In this document: positions 28,996-37,688 of the stretch, one piece after another
How the letters are laid out: every line of letters begins with the position of its first letter
How positions within the stretch are numbered: position 1 is the first letter of the stretch
Assembly (NCBI RefSeq): GCF_900302445.1
Contig: NZ_ONZF01000018.1
Span: 1-41,673 of the forward strand
From: Palleronia abyssalis
GTDB lineage: Bacteria; Pseudomonadota; Alphaproteobacteria; Rhodobacterales; Rhodobacteraceae
Reading direction: 5' to 3'
Length of the DNA: 41,673 nt
The notes under the pieces: generated by a model
What the model was told of the DNA's origin: nothing
Databases searched by the model: none
The model's input: the letters and a program-made list of their open reading frames with translations, nothing else
Position numbers and translations under genes: made by a program

Positions 28996-29206
28996 GCATG
29001 GAATTTGCTACGAATGGCACGACGAGACCGGGCAATGGTTTCGCGCCCTCGGCAACGAGAACTGGATGTTCGCCCCCTCGGGCCACATGGCCGAACGCCA
29101 CGCATCGATCAACGACGTCGCCATTTCCCCGCAAGACCGCCTGTTCCACTGGCCCCAGGGCCCCCGCCCTGCGGATCATCCGGGGCTTGGCACCCTCGGC
29201 CTGTAG
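28985..29206 (+). pseudogene. Truncated NTF2-like (DUF1348) protein fragment
   Basis: In the frame ending at 29206 the codons read [19 protein letters not shown], then ASINDVAIS and [20 protein letters not shown]. These match the C-terminal half of DUF1348 (nuclear-transport-factor-2-like) proteins, which are about 150 residues long. Similarity starts abruptly at the cynD stop, the N-terminal half is absent, and no ATG, GTG or Shine-Dalgarno is suitably placed. It is best read as a gene remnant left by a deletion inside the operon. Confidence 0.65.
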
Positions 29207-29233
29207 CCATCGCCATATCAAAGGAGACCCGAC

Positions 29234-29704
29234 ATGAAAGATACGTTCGAAGTGCCCAGCCTGATGACCAAGGAAGACGTCACCGCAATGATTCTGTCGG
29301 CCAAGAAGAAGGCCGGCATGACGTGGGAAGGCATCGCCAAGAAGATCGGCATGTCCCCGGTCTGGACCCATTCGGCGGCGATGGGCATGAACGCTTTCCC
29401 GCCCGAGAAGGCCAAACTGATGGTTGAGACGATGGGCCTGCCCGCCGAGGCCGAAAACGTCCTAAGCGAAAGCCCGACAAAGATTTGGGAGCAGGCCGTT
29501 CCGACCGACCCCTGCATCTACCGCTTCTACGAGGTCGTAGGTGTCTACGGCCCGACGCTGAAGGCCCTGATCCACGAGAAGTTCGGCGACGGCATCATGT
29601 CCGCCATCGACTTCGACATGACCGTCAGCCGGGTCGAGCATCCCAAGGGGGACCGTGTGAAAGTCGAGATGTCCGGCAAGTACCTGGGCTTCAACAGCTG
29701 GTAA
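29234..29704 (+). CDS. cynS: Cyanase (cyanate hydratase)
   Basis: 156 residues, the family length, with AAGGAG 8 nt before the ATG. An N-terminal helical domain (about 8-85) includes MILSAKKKAGMTWEGIAKKIG. The C-terminal catalytic domain contains YRFYEVVGVYGPTLKALIHEKFGDGIMSAIDFDM, which supplies the Arg, Glu and Ser active-site residues, and ends GKYLGFNSW. The enzyme, a decamer in E. coli, converts cyanate plus bicarbonate to carbamate and CO2, and carbamate decays to ammonia and CO2. With the upstream transporter it forms a nitrogen-scavenging and detoxification operon. No carbonic anhydrase (cynT) is linked. Confidence 0.97.
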   Translation: MKDTFEVPSLMTKEDVTAMILSAKKKAGMTWEGIAKKIGMSPVWTHSAAMGMNAFPPEKAKLMVETMGLPAEAENVLSESPTKIWEQAVPTDPCIYRFYEVVGVYGPTLKALIHEKFGDGIMSAIDFDMTVSRVEHPKGDRVKVEMSGKYLGFNSW

Positions 29705-29775
29705 CGCGGCAAACCCTGCCTTTGTGGAGATGGTGGCGTGCAGAGCGGACCGGATTTGTCTTCGGCGCTGCTCTG

Positions 29776-29793
29776 CCCCTCGGCCGAGAGGGG
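29776..29793 (+). terminator. Possible stem-loop after cynS
   Basis: A 6-bp stem, CCCCTC / GAGGGG, with a 6-nt loop lies about 70 nt after cynS. There is no T-run, so it is only a candidate terminator. Confidence 0.35.
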
Positions 29794-30408
29794 CGAGTTC
29801 GGCCCGGCTCTGGTCCATGTCGGAAGGGCTGGGTTCTCGACACACGAAACCGCCCCTTCAGAAGGTTAAGGAACCGGGCTGATACGCCCTGTTCGATCAC
29901 AGTCGCTGGTCAGGAAGACTTGCCCTCGCATTCCTTGTACCTTCGCCAAACACCCGCAAGGGACTGCGGCGGATCGGCTAGGCACGTAGAGGACTGCGGA
30001 TCGGCTTTCTCGGAACCCGCCGCAAACTGCCGATCCAACGTGAACTATTCGGCGAGTCAAAATTCATGCGCAATGACCGTTGACCCGCGCTCGTTTCGCG
30101 CTCCGGCGAAGGGGCGCAACATACGGCGCAGACCGCCGGAGCTGAAAAACGGTCACCTAATAGCGCATGGGACAATCAGAACTCGTCGACCTCCGAGCTG
30201 TATCGATTCCCCGCGAACTTCCGCTGCTGTAGGGTGATGCTCCCCGCCTATCGGAGCGCCCGATTAGCGCACGAAGGGGGGCAAGCAGGTCCGTCGCTAC
30301 GCGCCCCGACCCTTACGGCGGAGGTGCCGGCGTCCATGACGGATGCCGATACCGGTGAGGTGCGTTCAAGTGTGCACGCCAACACGATGGTCCATCGATT
30401 GCCGACTT
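29794..30408. other. Intergenic stretch of about 600 bases with no supported gene
   Basis: The stretch lies between cynS and the convergent desaturase gene. Frames on both strands are compositionally shadow-like, without start signals or domains. I could not assign any fragment to a transposase or other family. Confidence 0.4.
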
Positions 30409-31428
30409 TCAGGCGAGCGCGTCGTTCAGTGTGACGAGGCGGCGGCGATCCTCGTCCCACAGCTTGAGACGTACGCAACGCAGGCTTTCGACCAGAGTCA
30501 ACCGTTGTTCCGCCCCATCGAGATCGGGATGGTCCCGCAAGACAGAGGGAAGACGATAGAACGGGATCCGGCTGTTGAGATGGTGGATATGATGCAGTCC
30601 GATATTGGCCGTCAGCCAATGAAGCGGGGCCGGCAGATCGTAATGCGAGCTGCCATGAAGCGCCACTTCGTGCAGATCCCAGTCCGGCTCGCGTTCGTAA
30701 ACCGTGTCTTCGAACTGATGCTGGACGTAGAACAGCCACACCCCCACCGTCGCCGCGAACAGGGTCGTTGGAAGAAACAGCAGAAGAACCGGCTCCAGCC
30801 CGCCGAAAGCGATGATGAGCCCCAAAGCGCCCGCCACAGCAACGTTCGTGCCCATCGCGCTTACCCAATAGCGGGCGCCGGCCCCCATCAGTCCCAGGGG
30901 CAAGCGGTTCTCGAACAGGAATACCCATGCCGGACCGAGGCCGAAAAGGACGATCGGATTCCGGTACAGCCGATAGCGCAGGCGCCCGAGCGGAGACTGC
31001 GCGCGATACTCAGCCGTCGTCATCGTGAAGACTTCGCCCATGCCGCGTCTGTCGAGATTGCCAGCAGCCCCATGGTGGGCCGCGTGGATCCGATGCCAGA
31101 CATCATAGGGGGTTACCGTCAGCACGCCAAGCGCGCGTCCGACCCAGTCGCCCACCGTTTTCTTTCGAAACAGGGCACCGTGCCCGCAATCATGCTGGAT
31201 GACGAAGATCCGCACGAGGAAAGCGCCGTTCAGGATCGCGATGCCCACGGCAAGCCAGGGACTGACGGAGAGCGCCCACCAGCCCAAGGCCCACAGCAGC
31301 AGGAACGGCCCCAGCGTCACCGCGATCTCGATCAGGCTGCGACGGTCGGAAGGCTCACGGTAGCGTGCCAGGATGGGAACCCAGCGCCGCGCTTCTGCGG
31401 CTTCATCGCTGGTATGTGCAGTGGTCAT
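30409..31428 (-). CDS. Membrane fatty acid desaturase
   Basis: 339 residues with several membrane helices (about 35-75 and 155-230) and the three His clusters of integral-membrane desaturases: HDCGH (79-83), HAAHH (115-119) and HHIHH (279-283), plus HEVALHGSSHYDLP before the third. These bind the di-iron centre that introduces a cis double bond into acyl chains of membrane lipids. The pattern is closest to the delta-12/omega-3-like group, but regiospecificity cannot be read from sequence. The ATG at 31428 is chosen because GGAGA lies upstream and an upstream ATG at 31503 would run through a hairpin. Electron donors are not encoded nearby. Confidence 0.93.
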   Translation of the reverse strand: MTTAHTSDEAAEARRWVPILARYREPSDRRSLIEIAVTLGPFLLLWALGWWALSVSPWLAVGIAILNGAFLVRIFVIQHDCGHGALFRKKTVGDWVGRALGVLTVTPYDVWHRIHAAHHGAAGNLDRRGMGEVFTMTTAEYRAQSPLGRLRYRLYRNPIVLFGLGPAWVFLFENRLPLGLMGAGARYWVSAMGTNVAVAGALGLIIAFGGLEPVLLLFLPTTLFAATVGVWLFYVQHQFEDTVYEREPDWDLHEVALHGSSHYDLPAPLHWLTANIGLHHIHHLNSRIPFYRLPSVLRDHPDLDGAEQRLTLVESLRCVRLKLWDEDRRRLVTLNDALA

Positions 31429-31446
31429 GGCGAGGGTCTCCGGCGG

Positions 31447-31468
31447 GGGCCCCAAGGCTGCGGGGCCC
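31447..31468 (-). promoter_or_regulatory. Strong hairpin in the desaturase mRNA leader
   Basis: A perfect 7-bp GC stem, GGGCCCC / GGGGCCC, with an 8-nt loop ends a few bases before the Shine-Dalgarno of the desaturase gene. It could modulate ribosome access or reflect attenuation. Confidence 0.4.
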
Positions 31469-31503
31469 GAAGCGCTGTAAGTAAGGCAGGCTAGCTGACG
31501 CAT

Positions 31504-32190
31504 AGACGGCCGTGCGAGGTTCGAGCCTTGGCGATCTCTATATCGTCTAACCGAAACAAAACGGCGACGTAGGGCGCGATGGGCAAAAATACGGTAACAT
31601 TGCCGTGGATCAATTCGGGACGCCCTTCACGTCCGGCCGACGCATTACGCACGATGCCAGGTTATACAAGTCTTCTCTGCGGCTTCTGGTCCATGATGGC
31701 GGGATTGCTCTTCGAGTATATTCTGTGAGGACCTGAGGGAACAGGTGCCCGGATCGTCATCATATCCACGGGTATCAAACTTCGACGCCTCCCGGACAGA
31801 CCACCTTCCACCGCGATGCTTTACTCCTTAATGGGGTCTGCAAAATGGGCAAGAGGGACTGGTATATCAATCTGACTGCGAACGCGGCATCGCAGGTGGC
31901 AATGCGTCGGTGAAAGCCGTCGTTTCGGTGCCAGACAAACAATGGGCCGAATGCGTCGGTATAAACGGTGCCGCACGCGATCAGGATAGTACACCGCCGC
32001 CGCATAAGAATGACAGGAACTCCGGTCCGAAAGGTCTTCCGAGCTCATGAGGCCTGTGGCCGGATGGACAGGCGGAAGGCCGAGAGGACTGTCCGCTCCG
32101 ACTGCTCTCAGCGCGGCAATCCGACACGGTGGCTCCTTGCGGCGGACCCTGCGGCCTCAGATGGCATTGACCTTGGCGTATCCCAGTTCG
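31504..32190. other. Intergenic stretch of about 690 bases between divergent genes
   Basis: It separates the desaturase and dehydrogenase genes, so it should hold both promoters. Frames inside it, including one open on the + strand from 31968 into the dehydrogenase gene, show no domain. I recognise no transposase or RNA gene. Confidence 0.4.
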
Positions 32191-32201
32191 AGGAGTCCCC
32201 G

Positions 32202-33677
32202 ATGTCCTATAGCGCCTACTTTTCCACCACCGCCCTTGTCGCGGTTCTCACGATCCCCGGCCTTGGCCTTGCGCAGGAGGAAGCGGAGGGGCAGACCAGT
32301 CCGGCCCCCAGCGATGCAGACATCGTCACCTCGGACAGCGACACCTCCGGAGAGGTGATAAGCGCCATATCCGCGACGCCCGAACAGGATCAGGCCGTGG
32401 GGCAGAGCTTCCGTGTCGACCTCGCCGACCTGCCCGAACCCTATCAGGGTCCACCGGTCGCCAACGCGCCCTTGCGCGCCACCGAAGTCCCCAACGAGCT
32501 TGCCCTGCCCGAAGGCTTTTCGGCGACCCTGTTCGCCAGCGGCCTCGAAGGGCCGCGCCAAGGGCACGTCCTTCCCAATGGCGACCTCCTCGTCTCGATG
32601 CAGCAGGGTGGATACATCGCGTTGCTGCGCGACACGAACGACGATGGCGAGGCGGACATCATCTCGCGCGCTTTCGAGCCGTTTACCGCGCCCTACGGCA
32701 TCACCCATCGCGAATGGACCGGTGAGGGGGATTTCGACTACGAGATCCTGATCGCCGACCTCGAAGGCATCTGGTCGCAGCCCTATAAGACGCCCAACAT
32801 CCGAAATGTCGGCGCCCGCGAGCAGACCGTGGATGAAACCCCCGTCGAGAATCGCAAGCCGCTGTTCGACTTCTCGGGCCAGGATTTGCTGACCGAAAGC
32901 GGCGTGTTCGGCGAGATGACCGGCCACGTGAACCGCGATATCGAGATCGGGCCGGACGGGCGCCTTTATGTCGGCGTGGGCTCGCTGGGCAACATCTCGG
33001 TCGAGCCAGAGCCCAAGGCCACGATCCAGAGCTTCGCCGCCGACGGCTCGGACCAGCGGACGCTGGTGACGGGGGTGCGCAATCCCGCAGGCCTTGATGT
33101 GCACCCCAAAACGGGCGACGTTTTCGCCGTGGTGCAGGAGCGTGATGGCGCCGGCGACAACCTTGTTCCCGACTACCTGATCCGCGTTGACGAAGGGGAG
33201 TTCTTCGGCTGGCCCTATAGCTACATGGGCGACAACCCGCAGCCCGGTTTTGCGCAGCTTGAACCCGACCTCGTCGACAGCGCCGAAGTGCCGGACCTGA
33301 TCTTCAACCCGCACTCGGCGTCTATGGATCTGGCGTTCTACGAGGGGGATATGTTCCCCGAGCGCTTCCGTGACGGCGCGTTCGTGGCCCTGAAGGGATC
33401 CTGGAACCGCACCCAGCCGACGGGCTACAAGGTCGTGTTCGTGCCCTTCTCGGACGGGATGCCCGAGGGCACCTACGAGAATTTCCTGACCGGGTTCTGG
33501 TCGCGTGGCACGGATCGGGCCGAAGTCTGGGGCCGTCCTGCAGACGTGACCGTAGCTCCCGACGGTGCGCTGTATGTCGTGGACGACACCGGTGGCACGA
33601 TCTGGCGCGTCGCATATGACGACGCGGACGGTCCTGCGGTGGACACCGACTTGGACGATGCCGAAACGTCCGACTGA
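32202..33677 (+). CDS. Exported sorbosone/PQQ-dependent sugar dehydrogenase-like beta-propeller
   Basis: 491 residues with AGGAG 6 nt before the ATG. A Sec signal (about 1-24, ALVAVLTIPGLGLAQ) is followed by an acidic, Ser/Thr-rich linker and then a beta-propeller: LPEGFSATLFASGLEGPRQGHVLPNGDLLVSM, VNRDIEIGPDGRLYVGVGSLGN, GVRNPAGLDVHPKTGDVFAVVQERDG and GEFFGWPYSYMG. These are typical of the L-sorbosone dehydrogenase/soluble glucose dehydrogenase family, which may or may not carry PQQ. It probably oxidises an aldose or aldehyde in the periplasm and feeds electrons to the respiratory chain. Substrate is unknown. Translation from an upstream in-frame start at 31968 is unlikely. Confidence 0.87.
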   Translation: MSYSAYFSTTALVAVLTIPGLGLAQEEAEGQTSPAPSDADIVTSDSDTSGEVISAISATPEQDQAVGQSFRVDLADLPEPYQGPPVANAPLRATEVPNELALPEGFSATLFASGLEGPRQGHVLPNGDLLVSMQQGGYIALLRDTNDDGEADIISRAFEPFTAPYGITHREWTGEGDFDYEILIADLEGIWSQPYKTPNIRNVGAREQTVDETPVENRKPLFDFSGQDLLTESGVFGEMTGHVNRDIEIGPDGRLYVGVGSLGNISVEPEPKATIQSFAADGSDQRTLVTGVRNPAGLDVHPKTGDVFAVVQERDGAGDNLVPDYLIRVDEGEFFGWPYSYMGDNPQPGFAQLEPDLVDSAEVPDLIFNPHSASMDLAFYEGDMFPERFRDGAFVALKGSWNRTQPTGYKVVFVPFSDGMPEGTYENFLTGFWSRGTDRAEVWGRPADVTVAPDGALYVVDDTGGTIWRVAYDDADGPAVDTDLDDAETSD

Positions 33678-33687
33678 CGCTTGACCG

Positions 33688-33708
33688 GGCCGGGCTTGCC
33701 TCCCGGCC
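33688..33708 (+). terminator. Stem-loop after the sugar dehydrogenase gene
   Basis: A perfect 7-bp stem, GGCCGGG / CCCGGCC, with a 7-nt loop starts 10 nt after the stop codon. No T-run follows. Confidence 0.55.
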
Positions 33709-33857
33709 TGAACCCGCTACCGGAAGCCTTGATGGACGGATGACAGCGCTTTGACTTTCGCGGGCCGGGCAGGCACTCGGGGAACCGACCCCGCCCGGGC
33801 GTCTGCTTGCATGCGGACGGCCCGGGTCCCCATCGCTGCCATGATCGGACCCCCCTG

Positions 33858-34793
33858 ATGACCGTCACACATCTTGTCACCCATTCCGGAGGCTTTCACG
33901 CCGACGAGCTTCTGTCCTCGGTCATTCTGACGACGCTTTTTCCCCAGGCGGACCTTGTCCGATCGCGCGACCCCGACTGGACGACGCCCGCAGAGGGGCG
34001 GATCGTCTATGACGTCGGCCGCGCGTATGACGCCGTCGCGGGGCTCTTCGATCACCACCAGCGGCCGAACCCCCTGCGCGAGGGTGGCGATCCCTACAGT
34101 TCCTTCGGGCTGATCTGGGCGCATTACGGCCATGCCTACCTGCGCGCCCGCGGCGTGCCGGACGACCACCTCGAAGAGGTGCACCATCGGTTCGACGTGG
34201 ATTTCGTCCTGCCTGTCGATCTGATCGACAATGGCGCGATCGAGCCTTCGGTGGCGGGGCCGATGGCCGGCCTTACGCTTCCGGTGCTTCTGGAATCCCT
34301 GAAACCCGCCTTCGACGATCGAAGCCCGCAAGCCGATGACCGGGCGTTCGCCGCTGCAATCCCCATCGCCAAGGCTTTCGTCGAGGCGACGATTGCCCGC
34401 AAGGCGGCCAAGTGCCGGGCGGAAGCGCTCGTCGCCCACGCCATCTCCGAAGCCGGCCCGTCGCGCGTGCTGGAACTGCCGTCGGGAATGCCGTTTCGCG
34501 CCGCAATCGAGAACGCCGGGGCGGACCACCTTCTGTTCGTCGTGCATCCGCGCGATACGGACTGGGCGCTGACGACGATCCGCAAGGGCGACGACACGTT
34601 CGAAGCCCGCGCGGATCTTCCCGAATCCTGGGCCGGTCTGACGGACAGCGCGCTTGAAGAAGCGACAGGCGTTCCGGGGGCAAAATTCTGCCACAACGCC
34701 CGCTTTCTTGCGATTGCCGATACGCGCGACGCCATTCTTCAACTGGCCGACCTGGCCGTATCCGACGGTGCTGGGGTGGGTGATACGGCCTGA
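33858..34793 (+). CDS. MYG1-family metal-dependent hydrolase/exonuclease-like protein
   Basis: 311 residues. The N-terminus, THSGGFHADELLSSVILTTLFP, and the internal YDVGRAYD and LFDHHQRP carry the metal-binding His and Asp residues of the MYG1/UPF0160 family, which is related to DHH phosphoesterases. The late LVVHP-like segment (LLFVVHPRDTDWALTTI) is also family-typical. The eukaryotic homologue is a 3'-5' RNA exonuclease; the bacterial role is not established. The start at 33858 is preferred because the domain begins at once, although no strong Shine-Dalgarno is present. No signal peptide, so cytoplasmic. Confidence 0.9.
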   Translation: MTVTHLVTHSGGFHADELLSSVILTTLFPQADLVRSRDPDWTTPAEGRIVYDVGRAYDAVAGLFDHHQRPNPLREGGDPYSSFGLIWAHYGHAYLRARGVPDDHLEEVHHRFDVDFVLPVDLIDNGAIEPSVAGPMAGLTLPVLLESLKPAFDDRSPQADDRAFAAAIPIAKAFVEATIARKAAKCRAEALVAHAISEAGPSRVLELPSGMPFRAAIENAGADHLLFVVHPRDTDWALTTIRKGDDTFEARADLPESWAGLTDSALEEATGVPGAKFCHNARFLAIADTRDAILQLADLAVSDGAGVGDTA

Positions 34794-34900
34794 ACGGCCA
34801 GCATTCCGTCACGAAACCTTCGCAGTTGGACCTCTTGCGCGAAGGTCCGAGTTCGGGGCTTCCTAGGGTGTAGAGCGACACACATTGCGAGAGTCCCGAC

Positions 34901-36859
34901 ATGCCCTTCCACCTAAGCCGCCGTTCGTTCCTGGCCAGCACGGCCGGGTTCATCGCGCTTCATCCCTTTTCCGCCCGCGCACAGGCCGGACAGGCCCATC
35001 TGCGCCTGATGGAAACGACGGACCTGCACGTCCACGTCTATCCCTATGACTATTACGCCGATCAGCAGATCGACACGGTCGGCCTTGCCCGCACCGCTGC
35101 CCTGATCGAGGACGTGCGCGCCGAATCGACGAACGCGCTGCTTCTGGACAACGGCGACTTCCTGCAGGGCAACCCGATGGGCGACTACATCGCCTATGAG
35201 CGCGGGATGCCCGAAGGCGCCCTGCATCCGGTGATCGAGGCGATGAACACGCTGGGCTTCGACGCCTCGACCCTCGGCAACCACGAATTCAACTACGGAC
35301 TGCCGTTCCTGATGAACTCGGTCGCCGGGGCGGATTTCCCGATCATCTCGGCCAACGTGGTCAAGTCCATGGGGGGGCGTGCGACCGAAGATCAGACGCT
35401 CGTGCCGCCTTACGTGATCCTCGACCGGACGCTCACCGACGGCGCGGGCGAAGCGCATCCCATCCGCATCGGACTGATCGGCTTCGTGCCGCCGCAGATC
35501 ATGAACTGGGATCGCCAGCACCTGGAAGGCAACGTCCAGACCCGCGATATCGTCGAGGCCGCGCGCGCCTACGTGCCGCAGATGAAAGAGGAAGGCGCCG
35601 ACATCATTGTCGCCCTCAGCCATTCGGGCATCGGCCCGGCGGACTGGACGGAAGGCATGGAGAACGCGAGCGTGCCGCTGGCCGGGGTCGACGGGATCGA
35701 CGCCGTGCTGACCGGCCACCACCACCGCGTGTTCCCCGGCCCCGACTATGAAGGCAGCCCTGGGGTCGATGCGACGGCTGGCACCATCATGGGCAAGCCC
35801 GCGACGATGGGCGGTTTCTGGGGCAGCCACATGGGCCTCGTCGATCTGCTTCTGGCGCGCGAGGGCGGGGAATGGCGGATCGTCAGCCACGAAAGCGAAG
35901 CGCGTCCGATCTACATTCGCGGGGAAGATCGTTCGATCACGCCAACGGTCGAGTCCGTGGACGCGGTTCTGGAATCGGTCGAGGAAGAGCATGAGGCGAC
36001 GCTGGCCTATGTCCGCCGCGCCGTGGGTAAGACCGACGCGCCGCTTCACAGCTACTTCGCGCTGGTGGCGGACGATCCGTCCGTACAGATCGTCTCGAAC
36101 GCGCAGAGCTGGTACATCGAACAGATGATGCAGGGGACCAATCATGAAGGTCTGCCGATCCTCTCGGCCGCGGCGCCCTTCAAGGCGGGCGGTCGCGGCG
36201 GCGCGGATTACTACACGGATGTCGAAGCCGGCGACATTGCGATCAAGAACGTGGCCGACCTGTACCTGTACCCCAACACGGTGCGCGCGGTCCGGATCAC
36301 CGGCGCCGACGTCAAGGACTGGCTGGAGCGCAGCGCGGGGATGTTCAACCAGATCACGCCCGGCGAAGAGGATCAGGAGCTTCTAAACCCCGACTTCCCG
36401 TCCTACAATTTCGACGTGATCGACGGCGTGACCTACCAGTTCGACCTGAGCGAGCCGTCGAAATACGATGCCGAGGGCAACGTCGCCAACCCCGATGCGA
36501 ACCGGGTGAAGAACCTGACCTTCGACGGCGCCCCCATCGACCCCGATCAGGAATTCATCGTCGCCACCAATAACTATCGCGCGGGCGGCGGCGGCAATTT
36601 CCCCGGTGCCACGCCCCAGAACACAATCTTCGAGGCACCCGACACCAACCGCGACGTGATCGTGAGGTATATCGTCGAACAGGGCACGGTCAGCCCACGT
36701 GCGGATGCCAACTGGACCTTCGCGCCGCTGGAAGGGACCACGGTTCTGTTCGACACCGGCCCGCTTGGCACGCGCTATGCCGACCAGGTGCAGGGCGTCG
36801 ACATCGAGCCGATGGGCGAAGCGCAGGAAGGGTTCTACCGTTATCGCATCGCGCTTTGA
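34901..36859 (+). CDS. cpdB: Periplasmic 2',3'-cyclic-nucleotide 2'-phosphodiesterase/3'-nucleotidase (CpdB-like)
   Basis: 652 residues with GAGAG upstream of the ATG. A Tat-type signal, SRRSFLASTAGFIAL, ends near ARAQA. The metallophosphoesterase domain (about 33-340) shows TTDLHVH (Asp41, His43), DNGDFLQGNPMGDY, GNHEFNYG (about 126), LSHSGIG and TGHHHRVF (about 270), which bind the two metals. The C-terminal nucleotidase domain (about 370-650) binds the base. The enzyme class converts cyclic and 3'-nucleotides to nucleosides for uptake of phosphate and nucleosides. Tat export differs from the Sec-exported E. coli CpdB. The gene ends at a long hairpin shared with the convergent aroQ. Confidence 0.92.
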   Translation: MPFHLSRRSFLASTAGFIALHPFSARAQAGQAHLRLMETTDLHVHVYPYDYYADQQIDTVGLARTAALIEDVRAESTNALLLDNGDFLQGNPMGDYIAYERGMPEGALHPVIEAMNTLGFDASTLGNHEFNYGLPFLMNSVAGADFPIISANVVKSMGGRATEDQTLVPPYVILDRTLTDGAGEAHPIRIGLIGFVPPQIMNWDRQHLEGNVQTRDIVEAARAYVPQMKEEGADIIVALSHSGIGPADWTEGMENASVPLAGVDGIDAVLTGHHHRVFPGPDYEGSPGVDATAGTIMGKPATMGGFWGSHMGLVDLLLAREGGEWRIVSHESEARPIYIRGEDRSITPTVESVDAVLESVEEEHEATLAYVRRAVGKTDAPLHSYFALVADDPSVQIVSNAQSWYIEQMMQGTNHEGLPILSAAAPFKAGGRGGADYYTDVEAGDIAIKNVADLYLYPNTVRAVRITGADVKDWLERSAGMFNQITPGEEDQELLNPDFPSYNFDVIDGVTYQFDLSEPSKYDAEGNVANPDANRVKNLTFDGAPIDPDQEFIVATNNYRAGGGGNFPGATPQNTIFEAPDTNRDVIVRYIVEQGTVSPRADANWTFAPLEGTTVLFDTGPLGTRYADQVQGVDIEPMGEAQEGFYRYRIAL

Positions 36860-36864
36860 AACGT

Positions 36865-36899
36865 GACCGCCCCGCGGCCTTCGGGCGCGCGGGGCGGTC
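36865..36899. terminator. Long hairpin between convergent cpdB and aroQ
   Basis: A perfect 12-bp stem, GACCGCCCCGCG / CGCGGGGCGGTC, is capped by GCC-TTCG-GGC, a stable tetraloop. It starts 5 nt after the cpdB stop and lies 3 nt from the aroQ stop, so it may stop transcription from both sides. Confidence 0.75.
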
Positions 36900-36902
36900 G
36901 CC

Positions 36903-37343
36903 TTAGCTCTCGGTCCGGCCCAGAGTCACGATCCCTTGCACGGCGGCGACATATCCCTCCAGTCCAAGCCCGGCGATCACGCCGTCGGCGCGCAGGCTGA
37001 CATAGGAGGTGTGGCGGAAACTCTCGCGCTTGTGGATGTTCGACAGGTGGACCTCGATCACCGGCCCCTCGAACGCGTTCAGCGCGTCGAGGATCGCAAT
37101 CGACGTATGCGTCAACGCGCCGGGATTGATGACGATACCGGCGGCCGACTCGCGGGCCTCGTGGATCCAGTCGATGATCTGCCCCTCCCAGTTGGACTGG
37201 AGGAAGCGCAGATCGTGGCCCTCTGGCAGCACACCGCGGCACAGCGCCTCGGCATCCTTCAGCGTCCGGTACCCGTATATCTCGGGCTGTCGCCGCCCCA
37301 GCAGGTTCAGATTCGGGCCGTTCAGGACATAGATGGTGCGCAT
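36903..37343 (-). CDS. aroQ: 3-dehydroquinate dehydratase, type II
   Basis: 146 residues, the standard size for the dodecameric type II enzyme, which dehydrates 3-dehydroquinate to 3-dehydroshikimate in the shikimate pathway. The active-site parts are all present: [18 protein letters not shown] with catalytic Tyr23, [22 protein letters not shown], and [18 protein letters not shown] with catalytic His99. AGGGAAG lies upstream of the ATG. It is 33 nt after cyoD on the same strand and could be read from the cyo transcript. Confidence 0.97.
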   Translation of the reverse strand: MRTIYVLNGPNLNLLGRRQPEIYGYRTLKDAEALCRGVLPEGHDLRFLQSNWEGQIIDWIHEARESAAGIVINPGALTHTSIAILDALNAFEGPVIEVHLSNIHKRESFRHTSYVSLRADGVIAGLGLEGYVAAVQGIVTLGRTES

Positions 37344-37376
37344 GGGCTTCCCTGTCGTGACTGGATCGGGCGCGTT

Positions 37377-37688
37377 CTACATCCGGTCGGCCAGATTGGC
37401 GAGGATCCACAGGGTCCCGAACGCCATGATCCCCAGAAGCAGCAGCGTGAATAGCAGAAGTTGCAAGTCTTCGCGCTTCTGCCGCGTCAGGTCGATATGC
37501 AGGAAGATCCGCAGATGAACGACGATCTGCGCCAGCGCTAGGACGATGATCGCGGGGATCACCCAGCCGCGGGGCAGGACGTCGAGGATTACGATCCCGA
37601 AGGACGCGGCCGTCAGCACGATCGAAAGGATCAGACCCAGCGTGTATTGACGACGCTCGGCCCGTTCTTCGTCTGAAATGTCCCTCAT
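37377..37688 (-). CDS. cyoD: Cytochrome o ubiquinol oxidase subunit IV
   Basis: 103 residues with three membrane helices (about 18-38, 44-65, 78-98), including the family segment AQIVVHLRIFLHIDL. The small subunit assists assembly of the CuB site in subunit I. Its ATG overlaps the cyoC stop by 4 nt (ATGA), so it is translationally coupled. It is the last of the four oxidase subunit genes. Confidence 0.93.
   Translation of the reverse strand: MRDISDEERAERRQYTLGLILSIVLTAASFGIVILDVLPRGWVIPAIIVLALAQIVVHLRIFLHIDLTRQKREDLQLLLFTLLLLGIMAFGTLWILANLADRM

Noticed and set aside
28992-29237. Small ATG-started frame between cynD and cynS
   Set aside because: It is a shadow of the DUF1348-like fragment, which is in another frame and clearly homologous to a family.
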